From contig NZ_VOEI01000007.1 of the NCBI RefSeq assembly GCF_007846095.1, forward strand, positions 1 through 64,000: 64,000 nucleotides of DNA. The letters run 5' to 3'. This document shows positions 25,824-36,003 of this stretch, in pieces. A model generated the notes under the pieces. The model was given only the letters and a program-made list of their open reading frames with translations, was not told the origin of the DNA and made no database searches. A program made the translations under genes and the position numbers. The stretch comes from Mucilaginibacter achroorhodeus (GTDB taxonomy: Bacteria > Bacteroidota > Bacteroidia > Sphingobacteriales > Sphingobacteriaceae). Within the stretch, counting starts at the first letter, position 1, and each line of letters opens with the position of its first letter.

Positions 25824-27290
25824 TTAAAACTTGGTGGCTGTAAATTTAGCCGAAACAGTTTGAATCAAATTAGTAACAGATGCTTCTGATAAATGCAGCA
25901 ACGGCTGCGGATAAACACCGATGATGATGATGAGTGCGCAAATGATACCTAACACCAATCGTTCTGAACCTTTAATATCTGTAAAGGTTGCTGTAAGTTC
26001 GTTCAGTTCCCCTTGCATTACATTTTTATACATCCTTAGCATATAAACCGCGCCGAAAATGATGGTTAAACCTGCCACTGCCGCAAACACGATAGTGTAA
26101 TTATAAACACCCTTCAAAAGCAGGAACTCTCCAACGAAACCGTTTGTAAGTGGTAATGCAACGGTTCCTAAAACGATGATCAAAAATGCAATTGAGAATT
26201 TAGGTGCCACCTTGGCAATACCACCCATCAGGCTGATATCGCGTGTACCTAAACGGCGACTTATGATATCCCAGATAAAGAACATACCAACCACGTTAAT
26301 ACCGTGACTGATCATCTGAATCATGGCTCCCTGTACACCTTGTACGCTCCAGGCAAATATGCCGGCAGCTATAAGGCCTACGTGTGCTATTGATGAATAA
26401 GCAACCAGGCGCTTGCCGTCTTTCTGTCTGAAAGCGATCACCGATCCGTAAACTATACCAATCACTGAAAGTATTAATGCGTAATAACCCCAATAAGCAA
26501 ATGCATTAGGCGCGTTAGGTATTAACCAGCGGATAACACCATAAATACCCATTTTAAGCATGATACCTGATAACATCATGGTACCCGCTGTTGGTGCCTC
26601 GGTGTAAGTATCTGGTTGCCAGGTATGGAACGGGAATATTGGCATTTTTATAGCAAAGGCTATAAAGAAACCCCAGAAGATCCAGTTCTGCTGTTTAAGG
26701 CTCAGGCTTAATTCGTAAAACGAATGTATATCGTAAAGTTTACTTGGCGTTTGCAGATACAGGTAGATGATAGCTACCAACATAAACAATGATCCGGCAA
26801 AGGTGTAAATGAAGAACTTGATATTTACACGAATGCGGTTCTCACCTCCCCACAATGCACAAATGAAATAAATTGGTATCAGGGCTGCTTCCCAACCCAC
26901 GTAGAATAAGAAACCATCCAATGCAGTGAACACAGTTAATAAACCGGCCTGCATAAACAAGATCAGCGCATACAATGCCTTGCCATTCTTGTATTGATGT
27001 TCGTAGGTGCTTAGAATAATAAGTGGTACCAAAACAGTAGTCAATAACACCATTACCATGCTAATACCATCAATACCGGCACTAAAGTATATACCAAATT
27101 GCGGGATCCATGGCAAATCAACTAAATACTGTATTGATGCATTTGGTACAAATCCCGTAACGAATGATATGGCAAGGCCAAGCTCAACAAGGGCAAAGAA
27201 CAATGCAGCATGTTTGGCCACCTCATTCTTAAAAAATAGCGTTAAAACTGCTGCTACTACCGGTAAAAAAAGTAAAATGCTAACCGTCAT
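25824..27290 (-). CDS. nuoM: NADH-quinone oxidoreductase subunit M
   Basis: Antiporter-like membrane subunit of complex I, 488 residues. The family block FAIKMPIFPFHTWQPDTYTEAP carries the conserved lysine, and YVGWEAALIPIYF holds the conserved glutamate in the fifth helix. Between nuoL and nuoN with short gaps, in the standard order. Confidence 0.95.
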   Translation of the reverse strand: MTVSILLFLPVVAAVLTLFFKNEVAKHAALFFALVELGLAISFVTGFVPNASIQYLVDLPWIPQFGIYFSAGIDGISMVMVLLTTVLVPLIILSTYEHQYKNGKALYALILFMQAGLLTVFTALDGFLFYVGWEAALIPIYFICALWGGENRIRVNIKFFIYTFAGSLFMLVAIIYLYLQTPSKLYDIHSFYELSLSLKQQNWIFWGFFIAFAIKMPIFPFHTWQPDTYTEAPTAGTMMLSGIMLKMGIYGVIRWLIPNAPNAFAYWGYYALILSVIGIVYGSVIAFRQKDGKRLVAYSSIAHVGLIAAGIFAWSVQGVQGAMIQMISHGINVVGMFFIWDIISRRLGTRDISLMGGIAKVAPKFSIAFLIIVLGTVALPLTNGFVGEFLLLKGVYNYTIVFAAVAGLTIIFGAVYMLRMYKNVMQGELNELTATFTDIKGSERLVLGIICALIIIIGVYPQPLLHLSEASVTNLIQTVSAKFTATKF

Positions 27291-27313
27291 TTTATATCGT
27301 AAACGCTAAGCGC

Positions 27314-29218
27314 TTAAATTTTAACTAAACTGTAAATCAAAATGCCGATGATACCAACTACCATCATAAAAATATAGAAACCAACGTTACCGGTTTGCAG
27401 TAACCTAAGGCCTTTACTTGTATCCATTGTGCCCTGGCCCAAGCCGTTAACAAAGCCATCAATACCCATTTTCTCAACCACGCGGTATAAGAAGGTTGAT
27501 AGCGCATCAAGTGGTTTACGGATGATCTTATCATACAATTCATCTATGTAGAACTTGTTGTATGACAAGTTGACCAACGCAGGGCGTTCTTCTTCGTCTG
27601 AAACCGGAACACTTGAACCCGATACATACTTGCTGTAAGCATAACCCATCGCTGCCAAAGCTATTAATACCGATGTACCCATCAATATCCACTCTGTGCT
27701 GTGGCTTAGCTCATGCTCGCCTAATAATTTGGTAGAGCCCTCAAATACCGGGGCAAGGAAAGCACCTAATTCGTGATGGCCACCCAGTACTGCGGGCACG
27801 CCGATAGCTCCGGCGATAGCCGAAAGTACAGCCAATATGATCAAAGGGATGGTCATGTTGGCTGGCGACTCGTGCAAGTGGTGTTCCTGCTCATGCGTAC
27901 CGCGGAATTTACCCCAGAAGGTTAAATACATCATCCTGAACATATAGAATGAAGTTAAACCTGCAGTAATAACCCCTACAACATAGAATATAGTACTGTG
28001 CGCAAATGCCGCAGCTAAAATTTCGTCTTTAGAGAAGAAGCCGGAAAATGGCGGGATACCTGCGATGGCAATTGTGCCAACCAGCATGGTGATAAAAGTA
28101 GTTTTGATCTTTCCTTTTAAGCCACCCATTTTGCGCATATCCTGCTCACCGCTCATGGCGTGGATAACAGAACCTGCACCAAGGAATAATAAGGCTTTAA
28201 AGAAAGCATGCGTTAACACGTGAAAGAAAGCACCGGTGTAAGCGCCAACGCCCAAACCAAGGAACATATAACCCAACTGAGATACGGTTGAGTAAGCCAG
28301 CACCTTTTTTATATCTGTTTGTGTTAGTGCTATTAAAGCTGCAAATGCCGCCGTAGCCAAACCTACAATGGCAATTACTTCCATGGTGGTTGGGGCTAAA
28401 GTAAACAAGATGTTTGAACGAGCGATCATGTAGATACCTGCTGTAACCATGGTTGCAGCGTGTATCAAAGCAGATACCGGTGTTGGGCCGGCCATCGCAT
28501 CGGGCAGCCATGTAAACAATGGTAACTGTGCCGATTTACCAACTGCACCAACAAATAACAACATAGTTATTAGTACAATAGGAGCACCGTGAGATACTGC
28601 GCCTACAGCTTTAGGGAAGATATCGGCATAAGCAACACTGCCAAATTGATCCATTAATAAGAATATACCTAAAAGGAAACCTAAGTCGCCTATACGGTTC
28701 ATGATAAAAGCTTTCTTGGCGGCATCGGCATAACTTGGGTTGGTATACCAGAAACCGATAAGCAGGTATGAACATAAACCAACGCCTTCCCAACCAATAA
28801 ACATTACCACGTAGTTACTGCCCATTACCAGCAGCAGCATAAAGAACACGAACAGATTCAAATAAGCAAAAAACTTACCGAAACCGGCATCGTCATGCAT
28901 ATATCCTACCGAGTACAGGTGAATTAAGAAACCAACACCGGTGATGATCAGCAGCATAATGGAACTTAACTGATCTACCAGGAAAGCCATCTGAATATGG
29001 AAATCGCCAACGCTTATCCAATCAAATAGATTAACGTTTACAGGTACCCCTGTCGATTTAACCTGGAAAAATGTAGCAACGCTTATACCAAATGACGCCA
29101 AAACAAGCAAACTGCCGATCGCGCCAATAATACCTTTGGATAAGGTATTTCGCCCGAGGCCGTTAATAATAAAACCGGCTAAGGGTAGTACAGGAATAAG
29201 CCAGATAAGTTTGTCCAT
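27314..29218 (-). CDS. nuoL: NADH-quinone oxidoreductase subunit L
   Basis: Largest antiporter-like subunit, 634 residues. It has FIGWEGVGLCSYLLIGFWY, the GKSAQLPLFTWLPDAMAGPTPVS block and a long C-terminal region with the lateral helix that spans the membrane arm, ending in a final membrane anchor. A palindromic element of 65 bp lies between it and nuoK upstream. Confidence 0.96.
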   Translation of the reverse strand: MDKLIWLIPVLPLAGFIINGLGRNTLSKGIIGAIGSLLVLASFGISVATFFQVKSTGVPVNVNLFDWISVGDFHIQMAFLVDQLSSIMLLIITGVGFLIHLYSVGYMHDDAGFGKFFAYLNLFVFFMLLLVMGSNYVVMFIGWEGVGLCSYLLIGFWYTNPSYADAAKKAFIMNRIGDLGFLLGIFLLMDQFGSVAYADIFPKAVGAVSHGAPIVLITMLLFVGAVGKSAQLPLFTWLPDAMAGPTPVSALIHAATMVTAGIYMIARSNILFTLAPTTMEVIAIVGLATAAFAALIALTQTDIKKVLAYSTVSQLGYMFLGLGVGAYTGAFFHVLTHAFFKALLFLGAGSVIHAMSGEQDMRKMGGLKGKIKTTFITMLVGTIAIAGIPPFSGFFSKDEILAAAFAHSTIFYVVGVITAGLTSFYMFRMMYLTFWGKFRGTHEQEHHLHESPANMTIPLIILAVLSAIAGAIGVPAVLGGHHELGAFLAPVFEGSTKLLGEHELSHSTEWILMGTSVLIALAAMGYAYSKYVSGSSVPVSDEEERPALVNLSYNKFYIDELYDKIIRKPLDALSTFLYRVVEKMGIDGFVNGLGQGTMDTSKGLRLLQTGNVGFYIFMMVVGIIGILIYSLVKI

Positions 29219-29238
29219 TTTATACTTTAGTTCTTACT

Positions 29239-29303
29239 TGTCATGCTGAACGTAGTGAAGCATCTGATCGGAGATAGATTCTTCGCGCTCGCTCAGAATG
29301 ACA
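29239..29303. repeat. REP-like palindromic element between nuoK and nuoL
   Basis: A 65-bp element with terminal inverted repeat TGTCATGCTGA (29239-29249) and TCAGAATGACA (29293-29303), one mismatch; the interior holds GAAGCATCT and AGATTCTTCG. This matches the widespread Bacteroidota intergenic word set of TGTCATGCTGA...TCAGAATGACA. It lies in the intergenic gap of an otherwise tight operon. Confidence 0.8.
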
Positions 29304-29313
29304 TTTTATTAGT

Positions 29314-29643
29314 TTACCACTTCAACCTGTTCAATACGTTGATGTCTATTGAATTGGTGTTACGGTATATCATTACTATAATAGCCAGGCCTACTGCAAC
29401 TTCTGCTGCGGCAAGTGCCATAATAAAAAATACAAAAACCTGCCCTGCTGCATCGCCACGGTAAACCGAAAATGCTGTAAGCAACAGGTTAACCGAGTTA
29501 AGCATCAGCTCAACCGACATAAATATCACGATGGCATTACGACGCAGTAGTACGCCCATAACACCTATCGAAAAAATGATAGCGCTTAAAAATATGTAGT
29601 GATTAAGCGGAACCGCTTGAATGGTACTGGTTAAACTTTCCAT
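29314..29643 (-). CDS. nuoK: NADH-quinone oxidoreductase subunit K
   Basis: Small three-helix membrane subunit, 109 residues. It has the conserved [14 protein letters not shown] helix with the functional glutamate and [15 protein letters not shown] with the second. The ATG overlaps the nuoJ stop by one base. Confidence 0.95.
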   Translation of the reverse strand: MESLTSTIQAVPLNHYIFLSAIIFSIGVMGVLLRRNAIVIFMSVELMLNSVNLLLTAFSVYRGDAAGQVFVFFIMALAAAEVAVGLAIIVMIYRNTNSIDINVLNRLKW

Positions 29644-30149
29644 CAGATGGTTGCTTTTGTTTCTTTTTCTTTAGTTGCCAGCAATACTGCGCCTACCATT
29701 GCAGATAACAGCAGTACCGACGATATTTCAAAAGGCAATAAAAATTCGTTGAATAATACCTTACCAAGGTTTTTAACCAGGCCGAGATTGGGGTTCTTTA
29801 AAACCACAGGGTCTGATACGCCTAATGACTTTAACGATGATATCAGCGCCACCGCCAATATACCGCCGCCAAACACAGCAGATATCTTCACCATGAAAGG
29901 CTTAACCGGTTCAGCTTCTTTGTTGAGGTTAATGAGCATTAGCGTGTACAGGAACAGTACCAGTATTGCGCCCATGTAAACAATAAAGTTCACTACTGCT
30001 AAAAACTGCGCATTAAGCAAAATGTAGTGAACAGTAAAGGTAAAAAAGGTAATTACAAGGTACAGGATACTATGCACCGGGTTTTTTGCAGAAATAACCA
30101 GTATTGAGAAGAATATGGATAAAAACGCAATGAAGTAAAATGTACTCAT
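29643..30149 (-). CDS. nuoJ: NADH-quinone oxidoreductase subunit J
   Basis: Five-helix membrane subunit, 168 residues. It has [14 protein letters not shown] near residue 23 and [19 protein letters not shown] near 54, containing the pi-bulge region of the proton path. It follows nuoI after 59 nt. Confidence 0.94.
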   Translation of the reverse strand: MSTFYFIAFLSIFFSILVISAKNPVHSILYLVITFFTFTVHYILLNAQFLAVVNFIVYMGAILVLFLYTLMLINLNKEAEPVKPFMVKISAVFGGGILAVALISSLKSLGVSDPVVLKNPNLGLVKNLGKVLFNEFLLPFEISSVLLLSAMVGAVLLATKEKETKATI

Positions 30150-30208
30150 GGTTGATATTTACAAATACCCGCGCCCGTTTAAAGCTGGGCAAAGGTATAA
30201 AACTTTGG

Positions 30209-30706
30209 TTATTGATTTAAAGGTGCCTCTACTAATTTGTCTTTACCGTATATAAAATCCTTACGCAGGTAATCAGATGGAACGATATCGCCGTCCAGAT
30301 AGATCGCCTCTTTAGGGCAAGCTTCTTCGCATAATCCGCAGAAAATGCAACGCAGCATATTTATCTCGTACACTGCAGCGTATTTTTCTTCCCGATATAG
30401 GTTCTCTTCACCTTTCTGGCGCTCAGCAGCTTGCATAGTAATTGCTTCCGCCGGGCAAGATAATGCGCATAGCCCGCAAGCTGTGCAACGTTCGCGGCCC
30501 TGCTCATCACGTTTAAGTGAGTGCATACCGCGGAAGTTTTCAGAGAACTCACGTTTTTCTTCGGGATACTTAATGGTCACCGGCTTTTTAAAAAAGTGGC
30601 TCATAGTGATAGAAAGTCCCTTAGCTATAGCAGGTAGATAAGCACGCTCCCAAAAATTGAGCGGCTTTACTTCTAATTGCTTCTTTTTATTACTTAATGA
30701 TTCCAT
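30209..30706 (-). CDS. nuoI: NADH-quinone oxidoreductase subunit I
   Basis: Ferredoxin-like peripheral subunit of 165 residues that holds clusters N6a and N6b. Two complete 4Fe-4S motifs are visible: C74, C77, C80, C84 and C120, C123, C126, C130. It passes electrons from the hydrophilic arm towards NuoB. It follows nuoH by 12 nt. Confidence 0.96.
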   Translation of the reverse strand: MESLSNKKKQLEVKPLNFWERAYLPAIAKGLSITMSHFFKKPVTIKYPEEKREFSENFRGMHSLKRDEQGRERCTACGLCALSCPAEAITMQAAERQKGEENLYREEKYAAVYEINMLRCIFCGLCEEACPKEAIYLDGDIVPSDYLRKDFIYGKDKLVEAPLNQ

Positions 30707-30718
30707 TAAAGTCTTTCT

Positions 30719-31759
30719 CTATTTAAAAATAGTCATAAATATACCGGTTAACACAATGTTGGCAATTGCCAGCGGGATAAGTGTTTTCCAGCCAAGGTCC
30801 ATCAACTGGTCGTAACGGAAACGCGGGATGGTCCAGCGTACCCACATAAAGAAGAAGATGAACAGGAATATTTTAGCAAACAAGGCCACTACACCTAATA
30901 TGGCAACCAGGTTCGGTGAGTGGATGAGATCCATAAAAGGGAAGTTATAACCGCCAAAGTATAGGGTAGCCATAACTGCCGATGAGATGAACATGTTGAT
31001 ATACTCTGCAAACAGGTAAAAACCCAGTTTCATTGATGAGTACTCTGTATGATAACCACCTACCAGTTCGGTCTCACACTCAGGCAAGTCGAACGGTGAA
31101 CGGTTGGTTTCCGCAAAGGCACAAACAATGAATAACAGGAAGCCCAAAGGCTGTTTAAATACGTTCCAGCTAAAATAGCCATCAGCCCAGAAACCGTGCT
31201 GTTGTTTAGCAATTTCGCCAAGGCTTAAAGTGCCTGTTACCATCAATAAAGCGATGATAGAAAGGCCCATTGAAATTTCGTAGCTGATGTTTTGAGATGC
31301 AGCGCGGATGGCACCTAAAAGCGAGTATTTATTGTTTGATGCCCAACCACCTATCATGATACCGTATACACCTAATGATACTACACCAAAGATATACAGG
31401 ATGCCCACGTTAATGTCGGTAACCTGCAACGGAATAACACGGCCGCCAATTTCCAGGTTTTGTCCCCATGGAATAACTGCCGAACCGATACATGCCGTTA
31501 ATATAGCCAGCGACGGGCCTACTATGAACAGGAAACCTGTTGCATTGGTTGGGATGATCTCTTCCTTCAAAAACATTTTACCACCATCCGCAAGGGGCTG
31601 TAAAATACCCCATGGGCCTGCGCGGTTAGGGCCTACCCTATCCTGGAAAAATGCCGCGATCTTACGCTCAGCATAGGTAGAGTACATGGCTACCACCAGG
31701 CTTATCGCGAATATTACAACGATGAGTGCGATCTTAATTAGCAGGTCTATCAGTTCCAT
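30719..31759 (-). CDS. nuoH: NADH-quinone oxidoreductase subunit H
   Basis: Membrane subunit at the quinone site, 346 residues. It has the AFFQDRVGPNRAGPWG loop, the AFAETNRSPFDLPECETELVGGYHTEYSSMKL segment with the conserved acidic residues, and RFRYDQLMDLGWK near the C terminus. Start and nuoG stop overlap as TAATG. Confidence 0.96.
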   Translation of the reverse strand: MELIDLLIKIALIVVIFAISLVVAMYSTYAERKIAAFFQDRVGPNRAGPWGILQPLADGGKMFLKEEIIPTNATGFLFIVGPSLAILTACIGSAVIPWGQNLEIGGRVIPLQVTDINVGILYIFGVVSLGVYGIMIGGWASNNKYSLLGAIRAASQNISYEISMGLSIIALLMVTGTLSLGEIAKQQHGFWADGYFSWNVFKQPLGFLLFIVCAFAETNRSPFDLPECETELVGGYHTEYSSMKLGFYLFAEYINMFISSAVMATLYFGGYNFPFMDLIHSPNLVAILGVVALFAKIFLFIFFFMWVRWTIPRFRYDQLMDLGWKTLIPLAIANIVLTGIFMTIFK

Positions 31760-32757
31760 TACAGGCGTGTCTCCCTTTCAAATTGTTCTTTATTAGCTTC
31801 CTGCAACAGCGGGTTGGTTTTAACAACCGGAAGCGGTTTAAGCGTTTCGTAGTGGTTAGAGCTGATAACCGATTTGTTTGAAACCTTGCGCGGGCCTTCA
31901 ATAACCCAATCGGCAGTTTTCTTTTTGTCAAAGCGGCAGGTGTTGCAGATAAATTCTTCTACTTCACCGTACTCATCTTTACGACCGGTTACGCGGATCA
32001 CATCTTCACCTTTATACCAAAGGGTAACTTTACCGCAGCAACCTTCTGTTTCGCAATCGCGGTGTGCTTCAACCGGTTTGGTGAACCAAACGCGATTTTT
32101 AAAGCGGAAGGTTTTATCAGTTAACGCGCCTACCGGGCAAACGTCAATTACGTTGCCGCTAAAGTCGTTGTCAACGGCTTTTTGTATGTAAGTTGAAATC
32201 TCTGAATGGTCACCACGGTTCAAGATACCATGTATCCGGTGATCTGTTATCTGATCGGCAGTGAAAACACAACGGTAGCACAAGATACAACGAGTCATAT
32301 GCAATTGTATCTTATCGCCAATGTCTATCTTCTCAAATGTACGGCGGTCAAACTCGTAACGGGTTTTGGCAGCACCATGCTCGTAACCCAAATCTTGCAG
32401 GTGGCATTCGCCGGCCTGGTCGCACACAGGGCAGTCAAGCGGGTGGTTGATCAAAAGCATCTCCACTACGCCTTTACGCGCCTCAATTACTTCGGGAGAG
32501 GTGATGTTTTGCACCACCATGCCATCCATAACGGTAGTACGGCAGCTTGCAACCAGTTTAGGCATAGGGCGAGGGTCTTTCTCAGAACCCTGACTAACCT
32601 TTACCAAACAAGTACGGCATTTACCGCCACTACCCTGTAGTTTAGAGTAATAGCACATAGCAGGCGGAACGATGTCACCACCTATCATCCTTGCGGCATT
32701 AAGGATGGTGGTCCCGGCTTCTACTTCTATTGATATGTTATCAATTGTAACCTTCAT
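31759..32757 (-). CDS. nuoG: NADH-quinone oxidoreductase subunit G (short form)
   Basis: Iron-sulfur subunit of 332 residues. The 2Fe-2S motif (C35, C47, C50, C72) is followed by the HxxxCxxCxxxxxC ligand set (HPLDCPVCDQAGEC), a 4Fe-4S set in TRCILCYRCV with a later CPVG, and a last cysteine group around residues 229-262 (CETEGCC and CNTC). The molybdopterin-type C-terminal domain of the proteobacterial subunit is missing. I recall the same short form in other Bacteroidota, so this is a lineage trait rather than a truncation. Confidence 0.92.
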   Translation of the reverse strand: MKVTIDNISIEVEAGTTILNAARMIGGDIVPPAMCYYSKLQGSGGKCRTCLVKVSQGSEKDPRPMPKLVASCRTTVMDGMVVQNITSPEVIEARKGVVEMLLINHPLDCPVCDQAGECHLQDLGYEHGAAKTRYEFDRRTFEKIDIGDKIQLHMTRCILCYRCVFTADQITDHRIHGILNRGDHSEISTYIQKAVDNDFSGNVIDVCPVGALTDKTFRFKNRVWFTKPVEAHRDCETEGCCGKVTLWYKGEDVIRVTGRKDEYGEVEEFICNTCRFDKKKTADWVIEGPRKVSNKSVISSNHYETLKPLPVVKTNPLLQEANKEQFERETRL

Positions 32758-32806
32758 TGACTTGCGTCCTCTATTTTCTTTTCGTCTTTCGACGATTTAA
32801 TTCTTT

Positions 32807-32889
32807 TGTCGTTGCGATCCGCCAATTGGCGGAGGCAATTTTAGCATATCCGATTGTCCTATGAGATTGCTTCGTTTCTCGCAATGACA
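32807..32889. repeat. REP-like palindromic element between nuoF and nuoG
   Basis: An 83-bp element with ends TGTCGTTGCGA (32807-32817) and TCGCAATGACA (32879-32889), one mismatch. Inside is a perfect 14-bp palindrome CCGCCAATTGGCGG (32819-32832), and the word GAGATTGCTTCG is typical of known Bacteroidota intergenic repeats. It occupies most of the gap between nuoF and nuoG. Confidence 0.82.
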
Positions 32890-32905
32890 TAGTTTATCAG
32901 GATTA

Positions 32906-34270
32906 TTATGCTTCAGCAGCTTCCAGCTTCGGAAGCGGATCTGCATAGTTGGCTAAACCATAATTGCTTGTTAAAGCAATCGATGGGTTAGTTACATGCC
33001 ACTCAAACTCATCCCTGAAATGACGGATGGCACTGGCTACCGGCCAAGCCGCCGCATCACCCAGCGGACAAATCGTATTACCTTCTATTTTCTTGCTTAC
33101 ATCAACCAGCAGGTCCATGTCGCTCATTTTACCGTGACCGTACTCAAGGCGGTGAAGCACTTTCTCCATCCATCCTGTACCTTCACGGCATGGCGAACAC
33201 TGTCCACAGCTTTCGTGGTGATAGAAGCGGGCAAAGTTCCAGGTGTTGCGAACAATACACTGGTCTTCGTCATAAGCGATGAAACCTCCCGAACCTAACA
33301 TGGTACCGGTTGCAAAGCCACCATCAGCTAATGATTCATAGCTCATTAAACGGTTCTCATTGTTGATGGTCTTCAGGATCAGGTTAGCAGGCAGAATAGG
33401 TACTGATGAACCACCTGCAACTACCGCCTTTAGGCGCTTGCCATTGGCTATACCCTGGCAATAATCATCGCCATAAATAAAGTCTTCAACACTAACCCCC
33501 AATTCTATCTCGTAAACACCAGGGCGTTTTAAGTTACCACCTGCTGATATCAGCTTGGTACCTGTACTGCGGCCAATGCCTATTTTAGCATATTCTTCGC
33601 CACCTTCGTTAATGATCGGTACTACTGCAGCTATCGATTCGACATTATTAACTACAGTTGGGCAACCATACAAACCCGCAATAGCCGGGAATGGTGGTTT
33701 AATACGCGGGTTACCACGTTTACCTTCCAATGACTCTAACAAGGCGGTCTCTTCACCACAGATGTAAGCACCACCACCAGGCTGTACATACAGCTCAAGA
33801 TCGTAACCGGTACCTAATATATTTTTACCCAAAAAGCCTGCATTCTTCGCTTCAGAGATAGCCTTTTCCAGGATGCGGATCTGTGGCATCATCTCACCAC
33901 GCAGGTAGATGTATGACGTTTTTGCACCTAAAGCGTAGCTGGCTACTATCATACCCTCAATAAGTAAGTGAGGGATGTGGGTCATTAAATAACGGTCTTT
34001 GAAAGTACCAGGTTCAGATTCGTCACCGTTACAAACCAGGTAACGCGGTACGCCTTCTGGCTTAGCCAAAAAGCTCCACTTCATCCCGGTAGGGAAACCT
34101 GCACCACCACGGCCACGCAAGCCAGATTTTTTAACCTCTTCCACCACATCATCGGGCGAAAGGGTTTTCAGGGCTTTCTCTACCGAGGCATAGCCGCCTT
34201 TAGAGCGGTACACATCAAAGGTATTGATGCCGGGTACGTTTATATGTTCAAGTAAAAGTTTGCGTCCCAT
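32906..34270 (-). CDS. nuoF: NADH-quinone oxidoreductase subunit F
   Basis: NADH- and FMN-binding subunit, 454 residues. It shows [16 protein letters not shown] for NADH binding, [14 protein letters not shown] for FMN, and the N3 4Fe-4S ligands in [12 protein letters not shown] with the later cysteine in TICPLGD. The ATG is 1 nt downstream of the nuoE stop. Confidence 0.96.
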   Translation of the reverse strand: MGRKLLLEHINVPGINTFDVYRSKGGYASVEKALKTLSPDDVVEEVKKSGLRGRGGAGFPTGMKWSFLAKPEGVPRYLVCNGDESEPGTFKDRYLMTHIPHLLIEGMIVASYALGAKTSYIYLRGEMMPQIRILEKAISEAKNAGFLGKNILGTGYDLELYVQPGGGAYICGEETALLESLEGKRGNPRIKPPFPAIAGLYGCPTVVNNVESIAAVVPIINEGGEEYAKIGIGRSTGTKLISAGGNLKRPGVYEIELGVSVEDFIYGDDYCQGIANGKRLKAVVAGGSSVPILPANLILKTINNENRLMSYESLADGGFATGTMLGSGGFIAYDEDQCIVRNTWNFARFYHHESCGQCSPCREGTGWMEKVLHRLEYGHGKMSDMDLLVDVSKKIEGNTICPLGDAAAWPVASAIRHFRDEFEWHVTNPSIALTSNYGLANYADPLPKLEAAEA

Positions 34271-34271
34271 T

Positions 34272-34796
34272 TTAATTGTTCGCCTTTCCTTTTAAATCAC
34301 TAATGAGCTTATCAACCGACTCATTGGTCAGGTTTTCATAGAAAGTATATTCAGGGCCAATTTGCAATACCGGGCCGTAACCGCAAGCAGCAAGGCATTC
34401 AACACCTCTCCAGCTAAATAAGCCATCAGGGGTAACATCACCTTCTTTTACACCAAGTGTTTTCTCAATGTGCTCCATTATTGGTGTGGCGCCAACAATT
34501 TCGCAAGGGCCTGTGCGGCAAACCTCTAACATGTATTTGCCTTGCGGTTTTAAAAAATACATGGTGTAAAACGTTGCCACCTCGTAAACCTCGATCGGCT
34601 CAATTTTTAAATACTCGGCAACCTTATCCATTGCCGGTGCGCTAACCCAGCCCAATTCGGCTTGCACCAAGTGCAAGATCGGCAACAGCGCCGACTTTTG
34701 CTTTCCTTCCGGATAGCGGCTAACTACATCCGCAAATTTGCCAAGCAGTTCCGGCGAAAAAGTTACCGGTGCGTCGGTATTTTGTACACTAAGCAT
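34272..34796 (-). CDS. nuoE: NADH-quinone oxidoreductase subunit E
   Basis: Thioredoxin-like 2Fe-2S subunit, 174 residues, holding cluster N1a. The ligands sit in VCRTGPCEI and in VECLAACGYGPV. Its start overlaps the end of nuoD by 8 nt, indicating coupled translation. Confidence 0.95.
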   Translation of the reverse strand: MLSVQNTDAPVTFSPELLGKFADVVSRYPEGKQKSALLPILHLVQAELGWVSAPAMDKVAEYLKIEPIEVYEVATFYTMYFLKPQGKYMLEVCRTGPCEIVGATPIMEHIEKTLGVKEGDVTPDGLFSWRGVECLAACGYGPVLQIGPEYTFYENLTNESVDKLISDLKGKANN

Positions 34797-36000
34797 CTAA
34801 TTCTCCTGCTATAATGTTTAAACTACTCATGTTAATAATCGCATCAGACAGCAGCATGCCGCGGCTCATTGGCGCATACATCTGGTAATTGATGAAGCTC
34901 GGTCTACGGAAATGCAAACGGTACGGTGAGCGGCCGCCATCATTCACTAAATAAAATCCAAGCTCACCATTTGCACCTTCTACAGCGTGGTAAACTTCGG
35001 CAGTTGGTGTTTCCACCTCGCCCATCACTATTTTAAAGTGATAAATCAACGCTTCCATGTTGTTATACACTTCCTCTTTAGGAGGCAGGTAAAACGCCGG
35101 TACATCGGCATGGAAAATATCTGATGGTTCTTTCTCTATCTTGGTCAAAGCTTGCTCAATTAAGCGAAGGCTCTGCCACATTTCTTCGTTACGTACCAGG
35201 AAACGGTTATAAACATCGCCATTTTCACCTACCGGTACTTCAAAGTCAAACTCATCATAAGATGAATACGGCTCCATCGCGCGCACATCATAATCAATAC
35301 CGGCAGCGCGTAAAAGCGGGCCGCTCCAGCTGTAGCTTAAAGCATCCTCTGCAGATACAGGCGCCACGCCGCGGGTACGATCAACAAATATGCGGTTACG
35401 GTTAAATAACGCTTCAAACTCTTTTAATACAGGCGGGAATTTCTTGATGAATTTCCTGATCTTATCAAAAGCTATCTGGTTAAAGTTACGCTCAAAACCA
35501 CCTATACGGCCAATGTTGGTTGTTAAACGCGAACCGCAGATCTCCTCATAGATTTCGTAGATCTCTTCGCGGTGCTCCATCATGTACAGGAAGCCTGTGA
35601 AAGCACCTGTATCTACACCTAATACGCCATTACAAATAATATGGTCGGCAATGCGTGCCAGCTCCATGATAATGATGCGCATGTAATCAACACGCTTAGG
35701 GGTAGTAATATTTAAAAGCTTCTCAACCGTCATGTGCCAGCCCATGTTGTTAATGGGTGATGAGCAGTAGTTCAGACGGTCTGTAAGTGGTGTTATCTGG
35801 TAAAATGGGCGGTGCTCTGCAATTTTTTCAAATGCACGATGTATGTAACCAATAGTAGATACGCCGCTAACAATACGCTCGCCATCCAGTTGCAAAACAT
35901 TCTGGAACACACCGTGAGTTGCAGGGTGGGTTGGGCCCAGGTTTAGCGTAGAGTATTCACTCTGCGGATCGGTATCAATATATACGGGATGGTTCTGCAT
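34789..36000 (-). CDS. nuoD: NADH-quinone oxidoreductase subunit D
   Basis: The 49-kDa quinone-site subunit, 403 residues, as a separate gene from nuoC. It has LGPTHPATHG with the quinone-site histidine, YIHRAFEKIAEHRPF, and the conserved C-terminal end SLNIIAGELDA. Confidence 0.96.
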   Translation of the reverse strand: MQNHPVYIDTDPQSEYSTLNLGPTHPATHGVFQNVLQLDGERIVSGVSTIGYIHRAFEKIAEHRPFYQITPLTDRLNYCSSPINNMGWHMTVEKLLNITTPKRVDYMRIIIMELARIADHIICNGVLGVDTGAFTGFLYMMEHREEIYEIYEEICGSRLTTNIGRIGGFERNFNQIAFDKIRKFIKKFPPVLKEFEALFNRNRIFVDRTRGVAPVSAEDALSYSWSGPLLRAAGIDYDVRAMEPYSSYDEFDFEVPVGENGDVYNRFLVRNEEMWQSLRLIEQALTKIEKEPSDIFHADVPAFYLPPKEEVYNNMEALIYHFKIVMGEVETPTAEVYHAVEGANGELGFYLVNDGGRSPYRLHFRRPSFINYQMYAPMSRGMLLSDAIINMSSLNIIAGELDA

Positions 36001-36003
36001 ATG

